A DNA stretch of 10,384 bases from Syntrophaceae bacterium UBA1062 (lineage in GTDB: Bacteria; Desulfobacterota; Desulfomonilia; UBA1062), in NCBI GenBank assembly GCA_002316295.1, contig DCDF01000184.1, forward strand, positions 5,155-15,538, written 5' to 3'. The translations under genes and the position numbers were made by a program. A model generated the notes under the pieces. That model had not been told where the DNA came from. It made no database searches and was given only the letters and a program-made list of their open reading frames with translations. Positions within the stretch are counted from its first letter, which is position 1. Every line of letters begins with the position of its first letter. Positions 1-5,814 of the stretch are shown piece after piece.

Positions 1-97
1 AGGTGGACCCGCCTCCATCGGCCCCTGGCGCTGCTATAGAAACAGGGATGATCGGAAAACGGCCGTCTCGCCAATCCAACGGATGATGTCGTCACGG

Positions 98-865
98 TCA
101 CGCCCGTTTCCTTCCGATCTCGATGGCCTCGACAGGACAGCTGCCGATGCAGTCACCACAGTTCGTGCAGTTTATTTCATCGGGGCGGGTTTTCATCTCG
201 CAGACCTTCAGGCACCTGTCACAGTCGTTGCAGGCATCCGTCTTGTATATCCTGAACACGGAAAACCGCCTGATCAGCTCCAGCAGACCGCCCGTGGGGC
301 ATGCGAAACGGCACCACAGGTTGCCTACGATAAACCCTCCTGCCACGATTGCGAGCACGACAATGGTGCGTACCAGCCAGTAAGGTGTGGCATGAGTAAA
401 CGAAAGGGCAACCGCGCTCCAGAATTCGCCTACCCGTATAGGCGGGATCGACCGGGGGTTATTGAGACCGAACCACAGCACCAGGACTACAGCCACTGCT
501 GCAATGAACCCGCTGTAGGATAAAACCTTAGCATACGACTTTCTGATGTTGCTCTTCAACAGCGAAACCTTGGCGATAACCTGGTTTACCAGGCCGGCAG
601 GGCAGATCCAGCTGCAGAAAGCCCTGCCGATGAAAACGGCCGAGAGCAGAAGAATGAGCCAGAAGCCCCAGAAGTAAGCAGTGATCCGACCCCAGCAGGT
701 GATGACCGGACAGGTCTCACAATTCACGAAGGGAACCAGGTAGGGACATCGGAAGATGCCGTAGAACGACCACTGGCCCAGGACCACGAGCATGAGTGCC
801 TGCGTGGCCCTGCGCATCCAGGTGATGCGTGTTGTACTCATTGAACGGGCTTTCGTTTCAGACAT
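98..865 (-). CDS. NapH/NosR-like membrane polyferredoxin (4Fe-4S)
   Basis: This 255-aa protein is predicted to be an inner-membrane electron-transfer protein. About four membrane segments are visible, near residues 21-38, 62-80, 117-134 and 164-184. Two CxxxCP motifs flank them (C84/C88 and C185/C189), the hallmark of NapH, NosR C-terminal and YccM-like proteins. The C-terminus holds two ferredoxin clusters: C212, C215, C218, C222 and C233, C236, C239, C243. Near the N-terminus is a further cysteine set (C40, C49, C52, C57), not part of a classical ferredoxin motif. The start follows a GGGGGTGAAAG ribosome site and overlaps the end of the upstream solute-binding gene by 8 nt, so the two are probably translationally coupled. 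The family carries electrons between quinol or cytoplasmic donors and periplasmic enzymes; the partner here is unknown. Positions 1-97 hold no gene I can support, only a GGAGG on the minus strand at 12-16 that might serve a gene beyond the window. The family call is firm, the physiological role is not. Confidence 0.88.
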   Translation of the reverse strand: MSETKARSMSTTRITWMRRATQALMLVVLGQWSFYGIFRCPYLVPFVNCETCPVITCWGRITAYFWGFWLILLLSAVFIGRAFCSWICPAGLVNQVIAKVSLLKSNIRKSYAKVLSYSGFIAAVAVVLVLWFGLNNPRSIPPIRVGEFWSAVALSFTHATPYWLVRTIVVLAIVAGGFIVGNLWCRFACPTGGLLELIRRFSVFRIYKTDACNDCDRCLKVCEMKTRPDEINCTNCGDCIGSCPVEAIEIGRKRA

Positions 866-1715
866 CTTTCACCCCCAGCTTTTCGACGAGCTCCCTGCCC
901 TTTTCCGAGACAGCCGGTATGAAGCCCTGTTTTCTGAAGATCGCCTGTGAGTCATCGGAACACACGAAATCGACGTAATCATCGGCAAGGGCGCGGTTCC
1001 CGGCATGCTTCATCACCCCGATCGTGAAGGTGAGCGGGCCTGGAGGAAAGAGCTCTTCCGGAATGGGATGAACCTCCACCCTTCCCTGGAACTCCGGCAG
1101 GCAGGTCAAGCGCCTTTCCACAATCGATGCCTCGGCAGTGCCATTGATGACCTTGGGCATCATCTTGATCACGCAGCTTTCCCTCATGATCAGGTTGGCC
1201 ATGATCGCCTCTTCGAGCCCGGATTTCTTGAGAATGGCCATGACGGCATCCCCGCCCGGAGGGGATGCTCCGGGAGCAAGGATCACCGGTAACCCCGGTC
1301 GGGCAAGATCTTCCATGGACTTGACACCCGCAGGGTTCCCCAGGGGGGTGATTATCACGTACTCGGTAAAGCACAGGGGCCGGAAATAGACCATCTTGCC
1401 TGCTTCCCGCAGTTTCTTGGAGAGGGCCAGAACGCGCCCTGCAAAGACGTCAGTGACCGCATTGCCGAGAAGAGATTTACCCAACGCGGCAGCAAACGCC
1501 CCGGTATAGGCGATTTTTATGCCGGTCTTTTTCTCGAAATTCTCATTGACCTTGATGAATGCCTCGGCAAGCCCGCCGCATGACCAGACCCTCAAGGAGT
1601 CGGCCTTGTCGTTGCCCGCATGCAGCATGTCGGGCGAGATGGCAGCAGCGGCCGCTGATGCCGCCACTGCCTTCAGGAATGATCTTCTTCCTATTGTGTT
1701 ATCTTTCTCATCCAT
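858..1715 (-). CDS. Tat-exported ModA-like solute-binding protein
   Basis: This 285-aa protein begins with a twin-arginine signal (GRRSFLK, R10-R11, then an alanine-rich stretch to about residue 26), so it is predicted to be exported folded, with cleavage possibly near A33. The mature part resembles type-2 periplasmic binding proteins of the molybdate/tungstate group (SBP_bac_11): a DVFAGRV segment near 89-95, TEYVIITP near 117-124, and the family-typical ending QAIFRKQGFIPA near 257-268. The start was placed at 1715 because GGAGGGAACAAC immediately precedes that ATG; the frame stays open upstream to 1781 but has no better site. There are five cysteines (46, 115, 181, 205, 252), many for a periplasmic binder, and no lipobox. 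By eye the canonical molybdate-contacting serine and tyrosine positions are not kept, so the ligand is uncertain. It is co-transcribed with the overlapping polyferredoxin gene. No ABC permease or ATPase lies beside it inside the window. Confidence 0.8.
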   Translation of the reverse strand: MDEKDNTIGRRSFLKAVAASAAAAAISPDMLHAGNDKADSLRVWSCGGLAEAFIKVNENFEKKTGIKIAYTGAFAAALGKSLLGNAVTDVFAGRVLALSKKLREAGKMVYFRPLCFTEYVIITPLGNPAGVKSMEDLARPGLPVILAPGASPPGGDAVMAILKKSGLEEAIMANLIMRESCVIKMMPKVINGTAEASIVERRLTCLPEFQGRVEVHPIPEELFPPGPLTFTIGVMKHAGNRALADDYVDFVCSDDSQAIFRKQGFIPAVSEKGRELVEKLGVKDV

Positions 1716-1741
1716 GTTGTTCCCTCCTCGAAGTCGGTGCA

Positions 1742-1755
1742 GTACTTGAAAGTAC
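1742..1755. repeat. 14-bp palindrome in the leader of the binding-protein gene
   Basis: GTACTT-GA-AAGTAC is a perfect 6+2+6 inverted repeat, 27 bp upstream of the ATG and just upstream of the ribosome-binding site. It could be a protein-binding site or a small RNA hairpin near the translation start. Nothing decides between these, and chance is possible. Confidence 0.4.
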
Positions 1756-1841
1756 AGGGCCGTCCAAGGCGAAGCAGCCATCGTTTCATGAACAACCTCT
1801 GCATCGTCGCAAGAGGTCGGCTACGGCACGATCTGCTTTTC

Positions 1842-1869
1842 AGTATATTACTCATAAGAATATTTCCAA
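1842..1869 (-). promoter_or_regulatory. Candidate sigma-70 promoter for the binding-protein/polyferredoxin operon
   Basis: On the minus strand TTGGAA (1869-1864) and TATACT (1847-1842) are separated by 16 bp. This would start transcription near 1835 and give a leader of about 120 nt ahead of the ATG at 1715. The surroundings are AT-rich compared with the flanking genes. It was found by eye with no scoring. Confidence 0.5.
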
Positions 1870-1875
1870 TAATTT

Positions 1876-1888
1876 ATAGTTATACTAT
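1876..1888. promoter_or_regulatory. 13-bp palindrome just upstream of the -35 box
   Basis: ATAGT-TAT-ACTAT is a perfect 5+3+5 inverted repeat located 7 bp upstream of the candidate -35 element. Its position suits an activator or repressor site. It is AT-rich, loosely like the TATA-containing operators of ModE-type regulators, but it does not match that consensus closely. An AT-rich palindrome of this size can also arise by chance. Confidence 0.35.
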
Positions 1889-2202
1889 CCTGTCTCTTGA
1901 TCCATAAAATGAATACCGGCTAAAAAATCCTGACGTGCTTTGTTCGGTTCAGGGCCAATTTTCGGGTAATATTTTTCCTGGATCGAGGCAGCATTCTTGT
2001 GCAGTCTTGGGGGCAGGCCTCAATACATATAATTATTTCACGTAAATACCAGGCGTTAGAATCCCGTACCATAGAAGAAAATCCTGTATTTGGCCTTGAA
2101 GAACATCGAGAAAAAATGGACAATGCCCGTACAAAACTGGTCAGGCGCTATCAATCAGTTCCTGATCCTGTCCGGAGATAGGGTGCCCCTGGAACATTAA
2201 CC
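1889..2202. other. Intergenic stretch without a convincing gene
   Basis: No gene is supported here. A plus-strand reading frame is open from 1924 to a TAG at 2179-2181, with a GTG at 1999 but no clear ribosome site. Its product has no motif I recognise. The same frame continues past that TAG into the transglutaminase-like remnant that follows, so it could be decayed upstream sequence of the same gene, but this part shows no family resemblance. Confidence 0.4.
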
Positions 2203-2424
2203 ATGACCGGCATTTACACTAAATTTCTGACACCCTCTTTTTCCATACTGGAAAGCAGCGGCAACCGCCATGGTGAATGGTCTATCCGCAATGCCAGCGG
2301 ACCGCAGACCCTCTACTACAAGGCGCAGGTCTTGCCCGGGGAGAACGCTGACATCAGTGTGCCCGCCGGCATCCACCTTTTCCCTCAACGGTTTTTCAGA
2401 CACCTATCAAGCCGATCACCATGA
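2203..2424 (+). pseudogene. Remnant of an inactive-transglutaminase/7TM (UUP1-like) gene
   Basis: The plus-strand frame gives about 73 residues, of which residues 8-45 resemble the N-terminal extracytoplasmic region of proteins with an inactive transglutaminase domain fused to seven membrane helices. The matching features are FLTPSF, then a short gap, GNR, WSIRNASG and PQTLYYKAQV; family members carry a W-S-x-R-x-A-x-G-x-Q-T-L-Y-Y block there. The full-length family is roughly 500 residues. The first membrane helix, the rest of the domain and the 7TM part are all absent, and the frame stops at 2424. There is no convincing ribosome site. It is the only plus-strand coding trace in the window and lies between two minus-strand units, which fits a decayed gene left by rearrangement. 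The match is from memory of the family motif, so moderate confidence only. Confidence 0.45.
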
Positions 2425-2467
2425 AACGAACTTCTTCGTGTACTGCGCCATGCCTCGATGCTCGATA

Positions 2468-2893
2468 CTACCGGGATTTTCGCAACGCCTCTTCGTATTT
2501 CTTTTGCATCCCTTCAGGAGGATCTGCCGGCTTCATGGTAGTGATATTGATAAATACTCCGCCCTGCTTGGCGGTGGCGGCATGCTTGCCGTTCACCACG
2601 AATTCCATTACGGCCATCCAACCTGACGCGTCAGATTTCTCCATCCACATACTCCCGGTGACTCGGTCATGTATCCTGATCGGCCTCTTGTACTCTATCT
2701 GCGTCTGGACAATTACAGGCACGACCAGCTCTGAAAGGAGCCTCTCCAGGGGGTAATGAACTTCGAGGAAGCGGAGCCTCAGATCCTCCATCCAGCGCAC
2801 GTATGCAATGTTGCTCACTATCCCCATAAAATCAATGTCATAGGTCTTAACCGTAATGGGCAAGTCAATGTATAGCGGCCTTAATTGTGTCAT
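2468..2893 (-). CDS. YbgC/4HBT-type acyl-CoA thioesterase
   Basis: This 141-aa hotdog-fold protein is of usual length for a 4-hydroxybenzoyl-CoA thioesterase/YbgC-like enzyme, which hydrolyses an acyl-CoA to free acid and CoA in the cytoplasm. The active-site loop is clear: YDIDFMGIVSN at residues 18-28, with D21 as the predicted catalytic aspartate, followed by AYVRWMED on the long helix (30-37). A hotdog strand QTQIEYKRPIRIHDRV lies at 63-78. Usually His or Pro/Ala occupies the position before the conserved glycine-valine; here it is M23-G24-I25-V26, so substrate choice cannot be read off. The ATG follows a strong AGGAAAGGAGG site. The gene starts 54 bp after the acyl-CoA dehydrogenase stop, same strand, so they are probably co-transcribed and act on related acyl-CoAs. 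No clear terminator follows it. Confidence 0.88.
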   Translation of the reverse strand: MTQLRPLYIDLPITVKTYDIDFMGIVSNIAYVRWMEDLRLRFLEVHYPLERLLSELVVPVIVQTQIEYKRPIRIHDRVTGSMWMEKSDASGWMAVMEFVVNGKHAATAKQGGVFINITTMKPADPPEGMQKKYEEALRKSR

Positions 2894-2947
2894 GAATCCT
2901 CCTTTCCTGATTCTTTTAGTTTTACCCGGCGCCCTTGCGGAGGCGTC

Positions 2948-4816
2948 TCATAAAGATGCAAAACTCTCTTCCGACATCTCCATGATGGACATATCTTCGT
3001 TCTTGATGGCCCTGGCCATGGCTTGAACTTCAGGAAGAACATTTCTGATGAAGTATTGTGCGCTTGTTATCTTTCCCGAATAAAATGCAGCATCCTTGTC
3101 ATTCTTGATAAATTCTGACCATCGGGCGGAATCAGAAGGATCCACGCCCATTTTCCTGACCAGGCCGCCAAGCTTCTGTTTCGCGATACCGGCCTGCCAG
3201 AACAGCAGCCATCCGCACAGGGTCTGCCCCATCATCATGAGAAAAGGATAGGCATTGCAGACAGGCACGAAGAATTTGCCCTCTCTGGCGCACGTGCTGA
3301 AAAATAAGCCTATGTCGGCTAATGCGTCTATCGCTGACAGAACGTCGTTTCCGAGGCTCATGATCTCCTTGTCTTGACCGTACTGTGCGATAGTTGTCCT
3401 TATCCGCTTAAGGAGGTTCGTGAAGTGCAACCCCTTTTTCATGCCGAGCTTGCGCCCCACCAAGTCAAGGGCCTGTATCCCGTTCGTGCCCTCGTAAATG
3501 CCTGAAATCCTCTCGTCGCGCATGAATTGTTCTATGGGATATTCGGTGCAATATCCGTATCCTCCGTAGACCTGCATGGCCATGTTGCATACATCGAAAC
3601 CGATATCCGAACAGAAGGCCTTGCACAGCGGAGTGAGCAGTTCCACAAGCCCGGACCATTCGCCCTTTTCTTCTTCCGACGATTCAGTCCTGGACATGTC
3701 GAAACAGTATCCGATGAAGTATACGAGCGCCCTCATACCCTCAACATGGGACTTCATCCATATCAGCATGCGCCGTACATCGGGGTGTTGTATGATGGAT
3801 ACTCTCGGGGCGCCGGGATTGTTCAGATCCAGAAGAGACGATCCCTGCAATCTTTCCTTCGCATACTGGAGGGCATGAAGGTATGCGATGCTTGCACTCG
3901 AGAGCCCTTGCATACCCACAGCCAGACGCGCCTCGTTCATCATCAGGAACATGATTTTCATGCCCTGGCGTTCTTGCCCGAGGAGCTCGGCATAGCACTC
4001 ACCGCTATCACCGAAATTCATGAGGCACGTAGAGCTGCCGTGCATGCCCATCTTCTCTTCGATCTTGGAGATCGTGTAATCATTGCGCCTGCCAAGGGAA
4101 CCGTCATGATTCACCAGGTATTTCGGCACCAGAAAGATCGAAATGCCTTTCGTTCCGGGAGGATCTCCCTCTATCCGGGCAAGTACCGGGTGTATGATGT
4201 TCTCGACGAGATCCGAATCTCCGGATGTGATAAAGATTTTTGTTCCCTTTATCCTGAAAGTGCCGTCAGGTTGCCTGACGGCTTTCGTCGTGAGACTGCC
4301 GATATCGCTTCCCGCGCTCGGCTCAGTCAGAATCATGGTGCCTCCCCACTGGCCGGCTACCATCTTTTTCAGATACTTCCGCTTCTGCTCATCTGTGCCG
4401 TAAGATTCGACCAGGTGTGCTGCACCTTCGGTGGTGCCGGGGTAACAATAGAAACCGAAGTTGTGCATGAACCATTCGTGCGCCGCCGTTCTGATAGTGA
4501 CAGGGAAACCCTGCCCCCCATATTCTTGAGGCACGACCATGCTGTTCCAGCCGCCTTCGCAGAACAATTTGTAGACACGGTGAAAGGCCTTCGGCGTGCA
4601 GACCTGACCGTCCTCCAGCGTACAACCCTCTCTGTCTCCTTCGGTAAGCGTCGGGAAGATCTCATCAAGGGCTAATTTCCGCGCCTCGTTCAATACCATG
4701 TCGAAGATGTCGCTTGAAAATCCCGAAAATAATTCTGTTTCGCATAATTCTTCAACATGCAGCATCTCATGGAGGACAAATTTCTGATCCCTTTCGTCGA
4801 GAATGAGATTGGTCAT
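2948..4816 (-). CDS. Acyl-CoA dehydrogenase, long form with C-terminal extra domain
   Basis: This 622-aa flavoprotein is predicted to oxidise an acyl-CoA to the trans-2-enoyl-CoA using FAD, passing electrons to ETF. Its length, about 220 residues above short ACADs, fits the subgroup with a C-terminal extension (FadE5 and DmdC-like, Acyl-CoA_dh_C). Visible landmarks are the TEPSAGSDIGSL flavin/substrate loop (164-175), KGTKIFITSGD (190-200), KMGMHGSSTC (255-264), the QVYGGYGY segment (415-422), and DERISGIYEGTNGIQ (434-448), in which E442 is the predicted catalytic base. The C-terminal part (about 460-622) is largely helical. The start at 4816 is chosen because AAAAGGAGAGTCCC precedes it; the frame is open to 4909 but without a ribosome site. 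It belongs with the downstream thioesterase and probably the upstream DUF6125-like gene. Chain-length specificity cannot be told from sequence; a methylmercaptopropionyl-CoA dehydrogenase role is possible but nothing nearby supports it. Confidence 0.95.
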   Translation of the reverse strand: MTNLILDERDQKFVLHEMLHVEELCETELFSGFSSDIFDMVLNEARKLALDEIFPTLTEGDREGCTLEDGQVCTPKAFHRVYKLFCEGGWNSMVVPQEYGGQGFPVTIRTAAHEWFMHNFGFYCYPGTTEGAAHLVESYGTDEQKRKYLKKMVAGQWGGTMILTEPSAGSDIGSLTTKAVRQPDGTFRIKGTKIFITSGDSDLVENIIHPVLARIEGDPPGTKGISIFLVPKYLVNHDGSLGRRNDYTISKIEEKMGMHGSSTCLMNFGDSGECYAELLGQERQGMKIMFLMMNEARLAVGMQGLSSASIAYLHALQYAKERLQGSSLLDLNNPGAPRVSIIQHPDVRRMLIWMKSHVEGMRALVYFIGYCFDMSRTESSEEEKGEWSGLVELLTPLCKAFCSDIGFDVCNMAMQVYGGYGYCTEYPIEQFMRDERISGIYEGTNGIQALDLVGRKLGMKKGLHFTNLLKRIRTTIAQYGQDKEIMSLGNDVLSAIDALADIGLFFSTCAREGKFFVPVCNAYPFLMMMGQTLCGWLLFWQAGIAKQKLGGLVRKMGVDPSDSARWSEFIKNDKDAAFYSGKITSAQYFIRNVLPEVQAMARAIKNEDMSIMEMSEESFASL

Positions 4817-4874
4817 GGGACTCTCCTTTTCCGTCTGTGAGTGTGCCCTTTTCGGGCCCTCTGCCGTGTTTTTT

Positions 4875-4896
4875 GGCAAAGCTCGCAGCCTTTGCC
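4875..4896. repeat. Inverted repeat in the dehydrogenase leader
   Basis: GGCAAAG (4875-4881) and CTTTGCC (4890-4896) form a perfect 7-bp stem with an 8-nt loop, 58 bp upstream of the dehydrogenase ATG. On the minus strand the stem is followed by an A run rather than a T run, so it is not a rho-independent terminator for the upstream gene. It may be a leader hairpin. Confidence 0.4.
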
Positions 4897-5043
4897 CGCG
4901 GACACGCATCGGGCAGAACGCGAGCGTTGGTGCTCTATCTCTGCAGATTCACATCCTACTCCGGCCATGTTCGTCCTCTTCTCCTCCGCACCCTTTCCAC
5001 AGACCCTGATGAGCGATGTTTATACGCCAGCTGGGTCATGCGA

Positions 5044-5098
5044 TTCCTGAACGCATCTGGAAATCACCTGTGGCGGCGTCTTTCGATGCGTTCAGGAA
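5044..5098. repeat. Perfect 14-bp inverted repeat with 27-bp spacer
   Basis: TTCCTGAACGCATC (5044-5057) and GATGCGTTCAGGAA (5085-5098) are exact reverse complements. They lie in the 312-bp gap between the DUF6125-like gene and the acyl-CoA dehydrogenase, closer to the former's stop. Arm centres are 41 bp apart, close to four helical turns, which would suit two dimer sites or DNA looping. No T tract follows on either strand, so a terminator is unlikely. A weak TATAAA lies at 5027-5032 on the minus strand, just downstream of the repeat, without a good -35 box. Confidence 0.6.
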
Positions 5099-5128
5099 GA
5101 TCCCTTTTGCGGTGTGCGGTTCATGATT

Positions 5129-5644
5129 TCAATCCAGATAAAATCTAAACTCGATGTCGCATTTCCCGTGCTTGTGCATCAGGCAGCCGTCGAGCTCGGG
5201 AACCGTGTCATGCCTGACACACAAGCTGTCAAGCCAGCTCTGGATCCTGATGACTATCCCGCACTGATAGTTTTCGACCATCCCGAACCTCTTCACTCCC
5301 TCGTAGGCAAAACATTTGTCGAAGCCGCCTCGCATTACGTTCTTCCGGGGAAATTCATAGTGCATCTTCATGAATTCCGGCTGTATGAGTTTGAAGCCGG
5401 TATCGATAATCTCCTTGAGATCGTTGAATGCCGTAATGGGATCCTTGCCCCTGCCCATCAATTTCAAAATCCTGTGTATCTCGATGCCTGCCATGGATTT
5501 TACCGCTTCTTTATTGATCTTGTTCGCCTTCTCTGTGCCGAGCTCCTGCATGCAGAGGTAGAGCCACATGGCATCATGCGTCATCCAGCCTTTTGAAAAG
5601 AACTCCTTGATCTCCTTTTTATCGAGCTTGTCCATGAGGTCCAT
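5129..5644 (-). CDS. DUF6125-like cysteine-rich protein
   Basis: This 171-aa soluble protein has no signal peptide or membrane segment. The opening (KEFFSKGWMTHDAMWLYL, 13-30) and the following KANKINKEAVKSMAGIEIHR (39-58) resemble the DUF6125 family, common in anaerobic Desulfobacterota and Clostridia and related in pattern to L-2-amino-thiazoline-4-carboxylate hydrolase-like proteins. The C-terminal half is rich in cysteine (C111, C128, C142, C154, C162), including a CG pair within NYQCGIVIRIQSWLDSL, and could bind a metal or Fe-S centre. No activity is established for it that I know of. The start at 5644 is preceded by AAAGGGGGAAAACG; a second in-frame ATG at 5635 is less well placed. It lies between the BTAD regulator and the acyl-CoA dehydrogenase, all on one strand, which suggests a link to acyl-CoA metabolism. 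The family assignment is from memory of motifs. Confidence 0.7.
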   Translation of the reverse strand: MDLMDKLDKKEIKEFFSKGWMTHDAMWLYLCMQELGTEKANKINKEAVKSMAGIEIHRILKLMGRGKDPITAFNDLKEIIDTGFKLIQPEFMKMHYEFPRKNVMRGGFDKCFAYEGVKRFGMVENYQCGIVIRIQSWLDSLCVRHDTVPELDGCLMHKHGKCDIEFRFYLD

Positions 5645-5669
5645 CGTTTTCCCCCTTTATCATGGGCTG

Positions 5670-5684
5670 GGCCGGTTGCCGGCC
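5670..5684. repeat. GC-rich hairpin in the leader of the DUF6125-like gene
   Basis: GGCCGG-TTG-CCGGCC forms a 6-bp GC-only stem with a 3-nt loop, 25 bp upstream of the ATG at 5644. No T run follows it on the minus strand. It may be a leader hairpin that limits read-through or stabilises the message; as a terminator of the regulator gene it would be incomplete. Confidence 0.4.
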
Positions 5685-5728
5685 GAGCTTTCGGGGGACG
5701 ATACCGGTCGGGGATTAATCGGGTCTTA

Positions 5729-5745
5729 ATTTTTTCTTAAAAAAT
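5729..5745. repeat. AT-only inverted repeat after the regulator gene
   Basis: ATTTTTT-CTT-AAAAAAT is a 7-bp AT-only inverted repeat in the 170-bp gap between the regulator stop and the DUF6125-like gene. It is too weak for a terminator. It may belong to an AT-rich promoter region (a TTGTCG lies just upstream on the minus strand at 5760-5755), but no well-spaced -10 box was found. Confidence 0.3.
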
Positions 5746-5814
5746 ATGATTTCTCGACAATGCTCGGGATGCGAAATGAAGCAGAACATCGGAATTGCGA
5801 TGACAGATCTGGGT

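Noticed and set aside
83..523. Plus-strand open frame of 146 codons opposite the polyferredoxin
   Set aside because: The minus-strand gene shows intact ferredoxin motifs throughout; this frame mirrors them and has no features of its own.
1716..1840. Molybdenum-cofactor riboswitch in the leader of the ModA-like gene
   Set aside because: The leader is long and the gene context invites it, but I could not match the conserved sequence and stems by eye. It is left for an RNA-family search rather than claimed.
3527..4675. Plus-strand open frame of 382 codons opposite the acyl-CoA dehydrogenase
   Set aside because: It is wholly antisense to a clear enzyme gene with all catalytic motifs, has no ribosome site and no recognisable protein pattern. 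Long antisense frames are expected from biased codon use.
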